Source: Alteribacillus persepolensis (GTDB lineage: Bacteria > Bacillota > Bacilli > Bacillales > Marinococcaceae). From it: a stretch of 64,000 bases of DNA. This document shows, piece by piece, positions 8,462 to 18,138 of this stretch (positions within the stretch are counted from its first letter, which is position 1; each line of letters starts with the position of its first letter). The notes under the pieces were generated by a model that saw nothing but the letters and a program-made list of their open reading frames with translations, was not told where the DNA came from and did not search any database. Location of the stretch: NCBI RefSeq assembly GCF_900099605.1, contig NZ_FNDK01000005.1, forward strand, positions 1 through 64,000. The letters run 5' to 3'. Made by a program: the position numbers and the translations under genes.

Positions 8462-9706
8462 CTATCTGCTGTTTAATGTTTGTCGGTCGAAACCAGCAAT
8501 TTTCTTATACTTCTTCGCTATATCTTCGAGCTCTTGCTGAGAAATGATACCATGTAAATCAGTAAAACCTTGCGGAGCACGATCTTCTACGATTTGCATG
8601 ACGCTTTCTGGTCCATTTTGACGATTGCTTCGTACGATAGATGCCGTAGGTTCCATTCTTTCTTGTTCATAAGCGCGCAATGCAAGTTCCACGCTGGGTT
8701 GTTCGGCAAAGGCTTGTCCTAATGCGTCCGCATCTAAAATTGCTTGTGACGCTCCATTAGAGCCAATTGGATACATCGGATGTGCTGCATCGCCAAGTAA
8801 TGTGACTCTTCCAAATGTCCATTGGGAAAGAGGGTCACGGTCTACCATTGGAAATTCAAAAACAGAATCAGTTTCTTCAATGAGTTTTGGAATATCAAGC
8901 CAGCCGAAATTCCATTTTGAAAATGACGGAGCAAATACCTCTTTTTCAACTTTTCGATTCCAGTCACTGCGAGGAGGCGTGCCGCCTTCAACAGAAAGTT
9001 CTGCAATCCAGTTAATAAGGGAACGACCTCTAGAAGCGGTCTTCGGACAAACAGGATAAGCAACAAACTTTTGGTTTTGATACCCTGCCATAAACATTGA
9101 TCGTCCCGTTAAAAATGGATCCGACTCTGTAAGGCCGCGCCATAAAATGCGTCCGCTGAATTTAGGCAGCCCTTCATTTGGATAAAAGTTCTGACGCACC
9201 GCTGAGTGGATACCATCTGCAGCGATGAGAAAATCTGCTTGATAGCTACCAATCTTATCTCCTGTTTTCTTATTTTCAAAATGAACTTCTACGAATTGAT
9301 CATGCTGTTCAAAAGAAGAAAGATGATGTCCAGTGAGGATTGCTTCTTCCCCTAATTCTTCTTTGGCGGCTTCAAGCAAGAGCATTAAAAGGCGTCCTCG
9401 GTGAATAGAGTACTGAGGCCAATTGTAGCCTGCATCTAATCCTCTTGGTTCTTGCCAAATTTGTTGTCCATATTTGTTGAAGTAAATCAGTTCAGCTGTG
9501 GGGATGCCTGTGTCAGCAAGTTTCTTATCCAATCCTAATTCTGTAAGTACGCGCACGGCATGTGGCAGAAGGTTAATGCCAACACCTAAGGCTTTAATAT
9601 TCTCGACGCTTTCAAACACACGTACATAAACACCTTCACGATGAAGTTTTAAAGCAGTAACTAAACCACCAATGCCGCCGCCAGCAATAATAGCAGATGT
9701 ATTCAA
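8462..9706 (-). CDS. FAD-dependent aromatic-ring monooxygenase (salicylate hydroxylase-like)
   Basis: A 414-residue group A flavoprotein monooxygenase. GGGIGG at about residues 9-14 binds the FAD ADP moiety. ADGIHSAVR is the DG motif and GDAAHPMYPIGSNGASQA is the GD motif closing the flavin site. Relatives hydroxylate salicylate or 3-hydroxybenzoate using NAD(P)H. The likely start is TTG at 9706, seven bases after GGAGGAGA. Upstream in-frame ATGs exist, but the nearer one (9721) lies inside this binding site and the added residues lack homology-like features. It heads an operon with the Dabb gene and is divergent from a dienelactone hydrolase, suggesting aromatic catabolism. Confidence 0.8.
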   Translation of the reverse strand: MNTSAIIAGGGIGGLVTALKLHREGVYVRVFESVENIKALGVGINLLPHAVRVLTELGLDKKLADTGIPTAELIYFNKYGQQIWQEPRGLDAGYNWPQYSIHRGRLLMLLLEAAKEELGEEAILTGHHLSSFEQHDQFVEVHFENKKTGDKIGSYQADFLIAADGIHSAVRQNFYPNEGLPKFSGRILWRGLTESDPFLTGRSMFMAGYQNQKFVAYPVCPKTASRGRSLINWIAELSVEGGTPPRSDWNRKVEKEVFAPSFSKWNFGWLDIPKLIEETDSVFEFPMVDRDPLSQWTFGRVTLLGDAAHPMYPIGSNGASQAILDADALGQAFAEQPSVELALRAYEQERMEPTASIVRSNRQNGPESVMQIVEDRAPQGFTDLHGIISQQELEDIAKKYKKIAGFDRQTLNSR

Positions 9707-10048
9707 CCGTATCTCCTCCATGTACGCTTTATTCTTTAGAACATCCGTTATAGTCATCTTTTCATAAGACTATGTTCTTTTTATCTATCAATATAGGAAC
9801 TAATCTTAACTAATTATCTCATAAACAAACACTTTTTCAATGAAAAGCATCAACGTTTTAGCATAATAAATCATGAAAAAGAGATGGTATAGGATAGTGA
9901 GGACAAAAAATATACATTTCTATGTGCAACAGCGGCATCAGACGTTACAGATAGTGACAGAGGACAAAGCAAAAAAGTAAGATAGATGACTTTTCGAATT
10001 GTCTGCGTTACGCTAATAGTATGAATATTTAGGAGAGGAAGGATAGGC
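9707..10048. other. Divergent promoter region, monooxygenase / dienelactone hydrolase
   Basis: About 340 AT-rich bases between divergent genes. GGAGAGGAAGGA before 10049 is the only clear element. No regulator gene is encoded here and I saw no strong palindrome. Confidence 0.4.
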
Positions 10049-10768
10049 ATGGAAAAAACGTACATTGATGCGAATCAACAGATTGGCGGCTGGTTTGTCC
10101 AACCGAATCAATCACAACCTTCTCCAGCTATTGTATTAATGCCAGCTGTACACGGGTTGACTAGCTACATAGAAGAGACTATTCACCGATTAGCAAGACA
10201 TGGCTATACGGTTTTTGCTTTAGATTATTATACAACGCTCGGCCAGCCGCAGCTGAACAGTCCGGAAGATGTACAAAAAACATTGGCCGGCATTAGTGAC
10301 AACCAAGTGATGGAAGACGCTCAAGCTGTTGTAAATTACTTAAAAGAACAGCCAAATGTAAAAGAGAAAGAGATAGGTGTGATGGGATTTTGTGTAGGCG
10401 GGAAATTTGCTTACTTAGCAGGCTGTGAGGTGGATGGTGTGAAAGCTGCTGTCAATTTTTATGGCATGATTCACGTTTTAGAAACGGACAACCATCCAGT
10501 TTCTCCCATTAAAAAAGCGGGAAATCTCAATGTTCCTTTGCTTGGGCACTACGGTACAACGGATCACCTTATTCCGAAAGAACATGTATTAGAGTATGAC
10601 AAAGAACTGCAAAATAACCACAAACATTACGAAATAAGGCTGTACCAAGGAGCAGGCCATGCGTTTCATGACCACACACGTCCAAACTACCGTGCTGTTG
10701 CTGCAAAAGAAGCATGGACGCACACCTTGCACTTCTTTGACTTTCATTTAAAAGGAATATATTTGTAA
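10049..10768 (+). CDS. Dienelactone hydrolase family protein
   Basis: A 239-residue alpha/beta hydrolase. The family triad is visible: Cys115 in GFCVGG, Asp172 in GTTDHLI and His204 in GAGHAFHD. A nucleophilic Cys rather than Ser is the mark of dienelactone hydrolases, which open dienelactones in chlorocatechol and related ring-cleavage pathways. There is no signal peptide. GGAGAGGAAGGA precedes the ATG and a terminator follows. Its divergent neighbour is a flavin monooxygenase, so both may serve one aromatic-compound pathway, but the substrate is not known. Confidence 0.85.
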   Translation: MEKTYIDANQQIGGWFVQPNQSQPSPAIVLMPAVHGLTSYIEETIHRLARHGYTVFALDYYTTLGQPQLNSPEDVQKTLAGISDNQVMEDAQAVVNYLKEQPNVKEKEIGVMGFCVGGKFAYLAGCEVDGVKAAVNFYGMIHVLETDNHPVSPIKKAGNLNVPLLGHYGTTDHLIPKEHVLEYDKELQNNHKHYEIRLYQGAGHAFHDHTRPNYRAVAAKEAWTHTLHFFDFHLKGIYL

Positions 10769-10778
10769 GCATATATGG

Positions 10779-10817
10779 AAAAAGCATCTGCCTCATAGTC
10801 TGTGCAGATGCTTTTTT
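10779..10817 (+). terminator. Intrinsic terminator after dienelactone hydrolase gene
   Basis: Arms AAAAAGCATCTGC (10779-10791) and GCAGATGCTTTTT (10804-10816), ending in a T-run. Confidence 0.9.
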
Positions 10818-10960
10818 ATGCCTATTTATGCCTTTTTTGCTCTATCGTCCCTGTCTTCGTTTGGAAAAAACGTGTTAACTTTCCTGCCATAAATGCTTCT
10901 TTTACATCGAGTGTGTGCCAAAATATGTAACAGAAAAATGGTTTGGGGAGGAGAGGTACC

Positions 10961-12145
10961 ATGAAAAAGAGGATCAAGGGTCAAACTTCTGCGCTTGTGT
11001 TTTCGACATTTGCGATGATTATTTCGTTTGCAGTTTGGTCTGTGATTGCACCCATAGCAACGGATATTCAAGAGTTGTATGACTTAAGCGAACTGCAAAA
11101 AAGTTTGCTCGTTGTAACGCCTGTGATATTAGGTTCGATTATGAGAATACCAATGGGAGTGCTGACGGATCAACATGGTGGAAAAAAAGTATATACACTT
11201 ACGATGTTGGCACTTGTACTTCCGATGTTTGCAGCTGGTTTTACTACGTCTTATTCTATCTTACTGTTCTTTACGTTTCTGATTGGCATGGCTGGAACAA
11301 CGTTTGCGATTGCAGTAACGTACGTTACGCGCTGGTTTTCACCAGAAAAACAAGGGCTTGCTTTAGGTATAACCGGAATGGGGAACTTAGGGACAGCGGT
11401 AGCAAGTTTTACAGTTCCGTCTATTTACTCTAATTTTGGTCTGGAATGGGTGTATTGGACGTTTGCTATCGCAATCGGGATGATGGCCTGCATGTTTTGG
11501 TTAGGCACGAAAGAATTGCCGAAACCAAAACAGGTAAACACGCTAAAGCAATCGATGTCGGTCATTACGTTGAGGCAAACGTGGGTGTTATCGCTTTTCT
11601 ACTTTCTCACCTTTGGAGGGTTTATCGCTTTTAGTTTATATTTACCGGCGATTGTACAAGAAACCTATGGATTTTCTGCTGTTCATGCTGGTTTCATTGT
11701 TGCAGGATTTGTCGTCGTGGCCACATGTATCCGACCCCTGGGCGGGTATTTAGCAGACGTTTTTAAACCGTTAAGAGTATTAAAATGGTTGTTTGTCGGT
11801 ATCATTGTCTTTGCTTCTTTTATGGCTTTTACAGGTAGTTCTTTTCCTCTCTTTAGTCTTAGTTGCGCTGTAATGGCTGCTTTGCTTGGAGCTGGGAATG
11901 GCGCGGTGTTTAAGCTGGTGCCAGAAGTATCCCCAATAAACACTGGTGCGGTGACAGGAATTGTCAGCGCTGTTGGCGGGATTGGCGGCTTTTTTCCACC
12001 AGTTGCATTAGGAGTAATTAAAGGAATGACGGGAGGGTATGGATTCGGATTTCTTCTGCTGGCTGTCTTTACCGCAGGCTGTCTTCTCGTCATTCCATAT
12101 ATATCTCGAACAAGAAATATAAAAGAAGCCCACATAATGTATTAA
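10961..12145 (+). CDS. narK: Nitrate/nitrite MFS transporter (NarK/NasA family)
   Basis: A 394-residue, 12-segment major facilitator protein. PIATDIQELYDLSELQKSLL and RIPMGVLTDQHGGKKVY near the N-terminus, and the glycine-rich segments GMGNLGTA and GAVTGIVSAVGGIGG, match the nitrate-signature regions of NarK/NasA porters. The ATG at 10961 follows GGGGAGGAGAGG; an in-frame ATG 18 bases upstream lacks a binding site. It lies 70 bases upstream of nasB and nasC with no terminator between, so it probably imports the nitrate these enzymes reduce. Assimilatory (NasA) use is inferred from context. Confidence 0.88.
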   Translation: MKKRIKGQTSALVFSTFAMIISFAVWSVIAPIATDIQELYDLSELQKSLLVVTPVILGSIMRIPMGVLTDQHGGKKVYTLTMLALVLPMFAAGFTTSYSILLFFTFLIGMAGTTFAIAVTYVTRWFSPEKQGLALGITGMGNLGTAVASFTVPSIYSNFGLEWVYWTFAIAIGMMACMFWLGTKELPKPKQVNTLKQSMSVITLRQTWVLSLFYFLTFGGFIAFSLYLPAIVQETYGFSAVHAGFIVAGFVVVATCIRPLGGYLADVFKPLRVLKWLFVGIIVFASFMAFTGSSFPLFSLSCAVMAALLGAGNGAVFKLVPEVSPINTGAVTGIVSAVGGIGGFFPPVALGVIKGMTGGYGFGFLLLAVFTAGCLLVIPYISRTRNIKEAHIMY

Positions 12146-12215
12146 TAATAAACGTTTTGATTAGGGAAAAAACGACAATGTATACAAATTTATTCCTTGA
12201 TATGGAGGGTTGGAA

Positions 12216-14534
12216 GTGAAAAAGCTCATTTTAATTGGGAATGGCATGGCAGGAATGAATGCGTTGGAAAAAATCATCAAATCTGCTCCAGAAGCGTTTG
12301 AAATAACGGTATTTGGAAAGGAAAGGCATCCTAATTACAATCGCATCATGCTTTCTTCCGTTCTGCAAGGAGAAGCAGACATGAATGATATTTCCATACA
12401 TCCTCGCAGTTGGTATAAGAGAAATCGCATTACCTTATATACAGGAGAAACAGTTATTGAGATAAATAAAGAGAAACAACAAGTCACAACAGACAAAGGG
12501 ACGGTGGCCGCTTATGACAAGCTTATTATAGCAACTGGTTCAAACCCATTTATTCTTCCCATACCAGGAGCAGATAAAGATGGAGTGGTTGCGTTTCGAA
12601 CGCTAGATGATTGTGAGTACATGATAAAAGCGGCTGAAACGAAAAAGACAGCCGTTGTCATAGGGGGAGGCTTGTTAGGACTTGAGGCAGCAAGAGGGCT
12701 GCTGACTCTTGGTATGGATGTGTATGTGGTACACAGAAGTCATTATCTTATGAACAAACAGCTGGACCATAAAGCAGCAGCTTTACTCCAACAAGAATTA
12801 TCGGAGAAAGGCATGAACTTTTTGCTAAATAAAGAGACGGTCGAGATTTCCGGTGGAGATCAAGCAGAGTGCGTCTATTTTCAAGATGGAAGCAGCATAG
12901 ATACTGATCTTGTTGTCATGTCAGCTGGTATTGTTCCTAATACAGAGCTTGCTAAAGAAAGTGGGATTGAAACAAACAGAGGCATTGTCGTCAATGACGT
13001 GATGGAGACAAGTGCACCAAACGTTTTTTCAGTCGGAGAGTGTGCAGAACATCAAGGCATTACCTACGGGCTCGTCAAACCCCTATACGAACAAGCGGAT
13101 ATACTGGCAGGCTATATCACTGGTACAAGCAGCAGAACGTATGAAGGCTCTCTTACACATGCTCGATTGAAAATTTCGGGGATTGATGTTTTTTCTATAG
13201 GACGTCTTGAAGCATCAGAAACAACAGAGGTACTTGAAATACATGATGAGACCGAGAAATTGTATAAAAAAGTGATCTTACAAGATGAGATTATTGTTGG
13301 TGCTATTCTTTACGGGGATGTCGAGCAGGAATCTACTTTGCTCTCATTAGTCTCGAAACAAAAACCGATGTCCGATGAGGAAAAGCACGCTATTTTATTT
13401 GCTGCCGGACAAGAGGAAAGCATCGTAAAGACACTGCCTCACACGTCTCATGTGTGTAACTGCAATAATGTTTCTAAAGGAGAAGTCATTCAATCCGTTG
13501 TTGATAACAACTTAATGACATCTGATCAAGTGAAAGAATTCACAGGCGCTTCCAGCTCGTGCGGAGGATGCAAGCCGCTTGTAAAAGAGTTGCTTTCCTA
13601 TATTCAAAGCAATGAATTTGATGACATTCCAAAAAAGACAACAATATGTACGTGTACGGATAAAACCGAACAAGAAGTCGTTTATGCCATTCAAGAAAAG
13701 AACCTTCGGACAGTGGAAGATGTAATAACGGTTTTGCAATGGCAAAACAAACAAGGATGCAATAACTGCATTCCCGCTCTTCAATATTATTTAACCATGA
13801 TTTATCCACATTACAAAAGAAATCAGGAAACGTTCACTCTAGAGGATGACGGGACGTACACATTTAGTCTGCAGCACTATGGAGGGATAACAGCCCCAGA
13901 CGAATTATTAAACATAGCAGAAGCTGCGAAGAAGTTGAACGTTCCTTCTATACGCTTGATGCCGAACCAGCGCATGCAGCTAGCAGGGATTAAAAAAGAA
14001 ATGCTCCCTGATATAAGAGAAGCCTTTCACGTAGAAAATGTATCCACTCTAGTATACAGACTTGAATCCGTTCAAGTGTACCCTTCACGAGGAAATTGTG
14101 CCTGCAGCAAGTCGACAGCACAGCATTTAGCGATTAACTTCGAGAAACAATGCATCCACCTCCAGACTCCTTGGTTTGTAGATATGCGAATTACGACATG
14201 TGCTCGTGACTGTGTGGAAGTAAGAAAAGCAGATATTGGACTTTTAGGAATAAAAAATGGGTGGGAGATATATGTAGCAGCGGGCAGAACTCAGGAGCGA
14301 AATGAGCTGTTGTATGTCACCCGTACAAAAGAAGAAGCAATAGATATGGTCAAAGCGATCTTTCAATATTACCGTGAGGGAGCTGAGTTTAAAGAATCGA
14401 TAGGAGACTGGGCGAAAAGGGTCACGTTTATTCATTTGCGTGAAGTGCTTTTTGATACAGAAACGATGCAGCTGCTGCTTCAGCGGTTGGAAGATCACGT
14501 GAGCAATGTAGGTGCAGCATCAGTAGCTACATAG
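12216..14534 (+). CDS. nasB: Assimilatory nitrate reductase electron transfer subunit
   Basis: A 772-residue flavoprotein that passes electrons from NADH to NasC. Order: FAD/NAD(P)H pyridine-nucleotide-disulfide domain (GNGMAG near the start, GGGLLGLEAARGL about residue 150), two BFD-like [2Fe-2S] modules (CNC...CGGC around 414-452 and CTC...CNNC around 475-515), and a C-terminal sulfite/nitrite-reductase-like segment with TTCARDC. The usual CX5C siroheme motif of real NirB is not evident; NCAC is seen instead, and nasC follows, so NasB fits better than nitrite reductase. The GTG at 12216 is seven bases from GGAGG; the TTG at 12210 touches the binding site. Confidence 0.82.
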   Translation: MKKLILIGNGMAGMNALEKIIKSAPEAFEITVFGKERHPNYNRIMLSSVLQGEADMNDISIHPRSWYKRNRITLYTGETVIEINKEKQQVTTDKGTVAAYDKLIIATGSNPFILPIPGADKDGVVAFRTLDDCEYMIKAAETKKTAVVIGGGLLGLEAARGLLTLGMDVYVVHRSHYLMNKQLDHKAAALLQQELSEKGMNFLLNKETVEISGGDQAECVYFQDGSSIDTDLVVMSAGIVPNTELAKESGIETNRGIVVNDVMETSAPNVFSVGECAEHQGITYGLVKPLYEQADILAGYITGTSSRTYEGSLTHARLKISGIDVFSIGRLEASETTEVLEIHDETEKLYKKVILQDEIIVGAILYGDVEQESTLLSLVSKQKPMSDEEKHAILFAAGQEESIVKTLPHTSHVCNCNNVSKGEVIQSVVDNNLMTSDQVKEFTGASSSCGGCKPLVKELLSYIQSNEFDDIPKKTTICTCTDKTEQEVVYAIQEKNLRTVEDVITVLQWQNKQGCNNCIPALQYYLTMIYPHYKRNQETFTLEDDGTYTFSLQHYGGITAPDELLNIAEAAKKLNVPSIRLMPNQRMQLAGIKKEMLPDIREAFHVENVSTLVYRLESVQVYPSRGNCACSKSTAQHLAINFEKQCIHLQTPWFVDMRITTCARDCVEVRKADIGLLGIKNGWEIYVAAGRTQERNELLYVTRTKEEAIDMVKAIFQYYREGAEFKESIGDWAKRVTFIHLREVLFDTETMQLLLQRLEDHVSNVGAASVAT

Positions 14535-14563
14535 CCAAAATTACTGGAAAGGAGGGCTCTCAA

Positions 14564-16738
14564 ATGACACAGTTAATGTTGAATTACTTCAGAGAAAAGC
14601 AGCAGGAAGTCCAATCGGAAAAAATATATAATACCCAATGCCCGTTTTGCAGCATGCAATGCAAAAAGCAAGTCATTGAACAAACAAGCGTTAAAAGAAA
14701 AACATATGTTACAAAAGGAATCGATAATCCAACAACGCACGGGCGGCTATGTGTAAAAGGAAAGAATGCTTATCAACACGCAGTTCATAAAGATCGCATT
14801 CTTTCTCCGATGTTAAAAGTGAACGGAGAGTTTGTGCCCGTCAGCTGGGACAAAGCTCTTGCTGTCATTAAAGAAAAATTTCAGTCCATTCAGAAAGAGC
14901 ATGGCAATGATGCTCTTTCGGTGTATGGAAGTGCGTCGATTACAAATGAAGAGGCATACTTGCTGGGGAAATTTGCTCGTGTTGGTTTGCAAACAAAATA
15001 CATTGATTATAACGGCAGGTTTTGCATGTCCTCTGCAGCAACAGCTGCGAAGACAGTGTTCGGATTGGACCGAGGACTGACGAATGCATTAACAGAGATT
15101 CCTAAAGCGAGGTGCATTATTCTTTCCGGGACCAACATTGCTGAATGCCAGCCGACAATTATGCCTTATTTTGAAGAAGCAAAGGAGAATGGTTCCTATA
15201 TTATTGTTATTGATCCAAGAAAGACAGAAACAGCAAAGATCGCTGATTTACATTTGCAAGTGAAGCCAGGACAAGATGCGGCCTTAGCTAACGGAATATT
15301 AAAGATGATGTTCGAAGAAAATGTAGTAAATAAATCATTTATAGAGGAAAGAACAACAGGCTTTCGTGAGCTTAAGAGATATATAGAAAACATCGATGTT
15401 AATGAGACAGTAAGGCAAACAGGCGTAGCGCGAAAAGATATGGAGAAAACAGCGAAGGTATTTGGAAAGTCAGACACTGGCATGATTTTTACAGCGAGAG
15501 GAATCGAACAGCAAACAGACGGACATATGGCTGTACGTAATTTCCTAAACCTCTTGCTTGTTACGGGAAAAATAGGCAAGGAGGGCTCTGGGTATGGAGC
15601 CATTACTGGCCAGGGAAACGGGCAAGGAGGGCGTGAACATGGACAAAAGTCTGATCAACTGCCTGGTTACCGTTCCATTGATAACATCGATCACCGCCGT
15701 TACATTGCAGACGTTTGGGGAATAGAGGAAGCAGATCTCCCTGAGAAAGGCGTATCTGCCTATGAAATGATGGAAAAAATACACAATCGTGATATCAAGG
15801 GAATGCTGTTAATGTGTTCGAATCCGGTAGTGTCAAACCCAAATGCAGAATATGTCAAAGAAGCTCTAGCCTCGCTGGACTTTTTCGTTGCGGTTGACCT
15901 ATTTATCTCTGAATCTGCAAAACTGGCAGATCTTATTTTGCCCGCGACATCTTATTTAGAAGATGAAGGCACAATGACGAATATGGAAGGCCGGGTTACA
16001 TTACGGGAAGCAAACAAAAAACCGCCTGGGCAAACGCGTCACGATTGGCAGATTATTTGCGATATTGCACAAGTACTAGGAAAAGGGAAATATTTTCAGT
16101 ACGAGTCTGCAGAGGATATCTTTCACGAGTTAAGAGAAGCGAGCAAGGGAGGTGCCGCTGATTATTACGGTCTCACATATGAACGTCTTCGTAAAGAACA
16201 AGGCGTTTTATGGCCGTGCCCGAGTGTTGGCCATAAAGGCACGACAAGGTTGTTTGAAAAATCATTTGCCCGCCCTGATGGAAAAGCAGTAATAACAGTG
16301 GTGCCTAATAAGCCCGAGGTACCAAAAGAACAGCCGTCAGAAGATTTTCCACTCTTTTTAACAACAGGACGCGTCATGTCACACTATTTAACAGGTGTCC
16401 AAACGAGAAAGAGTACAAATCTAGCGGCGCGTTTTTTTGAATCTTTTATGGAAATCCATCCAGAAACAGCAGCGAAACACCACATACCCGAAGATGAATT
16501 AGTAGAGGTGATATCCAAAAAGGGAAAAATTATTGTTCGAAGCCGATTGTCAGAGGCAATTCGAAAAGATACAGTGTTTGTGCCATTTCATTGGGCAGAT
16601 ACACAAAACGTAAACATGTTAATTGCAAAAAATTTAGATCCGCATTGCCGTATGCCCGGATATAAAATGTCTGCTGTACGAGTTCAACCGTATACCTTGG
16701 GAACTGAAAGCATGGCGTCAGAAGAAAGAACCAAATAG
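14564..16738 (+). CDS. nasC: Assimilatory nitrate reductase catalytic subunit
   Basis: A 724-residue molybdopterin oxidoreductase reducing nitrate to nitrite in the cytoplasm. The N-terminal [4Fe-4S] ligands are C26, C29, C33 and C63. Cys154 in NGRFCMSSAAT is placed where Nap/Nas enzymes bind molybdenum. The middle has the bis-MGD binding domains (for example SNPVVSNPNAEYVKEA) and the C-terminus a molydopterin dinucleotide-binding barrel (TTGRVMSHYLTGVQTR). There is no Tat signal. AAAGGAGGGC precedes the ATG, 29 bases after nasB. A nitrite reductase does not follow, unlike in the B. subtilis nas cluster. Confidence 0.88.
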   Translation: MTQLMLNYFREKQQEVQSEKIYNTQCPFCSMQCKKQVIEQTSVKRKTYVTKGIDNPTTHGRLCVKGKNAYQHAVHKDRILSPMLKVNGEFVPVSWDKALAVIKEKFQSIQKEHGNDALSVYGSASITNEEAYLLGKFARVGLQTKYIDYNGRFCMSSAATAAKTVFGLDRGLTNALTEIPKARCIILSGTNIAECQPTIMPYFEEAKENGSYIIVIDPRKTETAKIADLHLQVKPGQDAALANGILKMMFEENVVNKSFIEERTTGFRELKRYIENIDVNETVRQTGVARKDMEKTAKVFGKSDTGMIFTARGIEQQTDGHMAVRNFLNLLLVTGKIGKEGSGYGAITGQGNGQGGREHGQKSDQLPGYRSIDNIDHRRYIADVWGIEEADLPEKGVSAYEMMEKIHNRDIKGMLLMCSNPVVSNPNAEYVKEALASLDFFVAVDLFISESAKLADLILPATSYLEDEGTMTNMEGRVTLREANKKPPGQTRHDWQIICDIAQVLGKGKYFQYESAEDIFHELREASKGGAADYYGLTYERLRKEQGVLWPCPSVGHKGTTRLFEKSFARPDGKAVITVVPNKPEVPKEQPSEDFPLFLTTGRVMSHYLTGVQTRKSTNLAARFFESFMEIHPETAAKHHIPEDELVEVISKKGKIIVRSRLSEAIRKDTVFVPFHWADTQNVNMLIAKNLDPHCRMPGYKMSAVRVQPYTLGTESMASEERTK

Positions 16739-16743
16739 CTTTT

Positions 16744-16836
16744 ATGAATCACATGTCCAAATGGAAAATATGCGCCAATTACTGCTCGTATGGTGAAGAG
16801 CAAAGTATGACTGCCATTATTGAACGTGTTGTATAG
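16744..16836 (+). other. Short Cys-containing open frame after nasC, probably a remnant
   Basis: A 30-codon frame beginning five bases after nasC (MNHMSKWKICANYCSYGEEQ and ten more residues) without a clear ribosome binding site. Beyond its TAG the same frame continues with ACTGC before another stop, which looks like decayed coding sequence. No family recognised. Confidence 0.25.
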
Positions 16837-16914
16837 AAGAATAAAAATTGGAAGAATGGTCCTTCTGCATGCACTGGTTGCAGCAACATTATGTACGATT
16901 CAAATATGTAATAC

Positions 16915-16950
16915 AGCCGCATTTTTAAAAGAAAGAATGCGGCTTTTAAA
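16915..16950 (+). terminator. Probable terminator of the nas operon
   Basis: Arms GCCGCATT (16916-16923) and AATGCGGC (16936-16943), followed by TTTTAAAA. It lies about 180 bases past nasC and just before the convergent PGA hydrolase gene, so it may serve both strands. Confidence 0.65.
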
Positions 16951-16981
16951 ACATACCTGAAATGACGTTTTACCGTTTGAA

Positions 16982-17692
16982 TTATTTAAGCGAAACTTCA
17001 TACTCTGCTGTTGCTTCCCTTAGGCCGTCAATAAATTGATCAAATATTTCGGTGGTGTTTTCACGATTTTTTCGCGACCAGTCATGATTTTCAAAAAAAG
17101 ATTTACGTAATCCCGCGGTTAGTTCTATCTGGACACCCTTTTTTAATTGATTATCGTTCACGATATTTTTGATACTCATTCCTGCTATGTCATCGGGGGC
17201 ATCTTCGACATGAAAGCCGCGCTTTTGAAGAGAGTGGCGTATTTTTTCTTTATAATCTCGATTTCGCCCGCCTAAATAAACAATGGACTCCTCTTCAGCG
17301 TAACCATGAATGGTTAAAGCGCTTACAGAATTTTGAGCCATTTCTCGTCCTATCGGTTCATCAAAATCTTTAGAATTGATATGCAAAATCAAGTTGTTTG
17401 ATGGTTTTATGCCTTCAAATAAATAATAGGAATAGTTTATTTGATTAGCTAAATTTTTTACTGCTTCGGAAGTACCAGGTTCAATTCCGCCACCATGAAT
17501 AGCCAGAATGGAGATGTCGCTGTTTCGTTTTTCATAGTTTATTTCATAGTCTTCATTCAATACTTCGTGTTTTGCTAATTGTTCATAAGAATCGTAATAG
17601 TCGGTGCTTGCTTGAGATAAAGAATGGACTGGTATAAAAAATACAGCAGCAGAGAAAAAAAGGGGGGCCAGCCATTTAAATATATTATTCAT
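16982..17692 (-). CDS. Secreted poly-gamma-glutamate hydrolase family protein
   Basis: A 236-residue protein of the family that includes phage PghP and B. subtilis YmaC/YjqB. A signal peptide (about residues 1-28, ending LSQA) indicates export. Family motifs are H66-GGGI-E71, the later LTIHGYAEEESIVYLGGRN and the C-terminal IELTAGLRKSF. These zinc-type hydrolases cut poly-gamma-glutamate. AAGGAGG precedes the ATG. It is divergent from a secreted NlpC/P60-like protein, a fold that also contains gamma-glutamyl hydrolases. Activity is inferred from family. Confidence 0.82.
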   Translation of the reverse strand: MNNIFKWLAPLFFSAAVFFIPVHSLSQASTDYYDSYEQLAKHEVLNEDYEINYEKRNSDISILAIHGGGIEPGTSEAVKNLANQINYSYYLFEGIKPSNNLILHINSKDFDEPIGREMAQNSVSALTIHGYAEEESIVYLGGRNRDYKEKIRHSLQKRGFHVEDAPDDIAGMSIKNIVNDNQLKKGVQIELTAGLRKSFFENHDWSRKNRENTTEIFDQFIDGLREATAEYEVSLK

Positions 17693-18138
17693 AATTTAAC
17701 CTCCTTCCCCTACAATATGCAGAATAATCAGAAAAATTTCGAGGTTGTATTACCTAAAAAACATTATTCTTTGATGCAAGCAAAAGTGATGAGATACATC
17801 GTACAGCACTCAAAACTTTTGACGAAAGGCGTTTTGAAACGTATACACCTTTTTGCAAGGAATTATGGGGGAGGGGATAATTTATTCATTCATCACAATT
17901 TAGCATGTTTATAGGACTATATACACTATTTTTAATAATTCCTTTGTCATACTATGTTCTAATTTTTCTCCAGATAAATAGAAAATATCGGATATCCAGT
18001 TTTTTCTTTCATCATACTATTTTACTATGATTGTATAAAAGTATATTCGTTTCATGTATAGTCATCGTTTTTCACATTGGTGTATTTTTTCAAAGATGGT
18101 TGAAGCAAATATTTAAGACAAGAACAAGGAGTGATTTG
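17693..18138. other. Divergent intergenic region upstream of two secreted hydrolases
   Basis: About 445 AT-rich bases. It carries AAGGAGG for the PGA hydrolase gene and AAGGAGTGATTTG for the NlpC/P60 gene. An in-frame ATG at 18055 region and a start at 18031 upstream of 18139 lack binding sites. No other gene seen. Confidence 0.4.

Noticed and set aside
10916-10932. TnrA-like box TGCCAAAATATGTAACA upstream of narK
   Set aside because: One mismatch to TGTNAN7TNACA and only 28 bases before the start codon, a poor position for activation.
15196-15603. Antisense open frames within nasC and other long genes
   Set aside because: They mirror the codon structure of the sense genes, lack binding sites and show no protein features.
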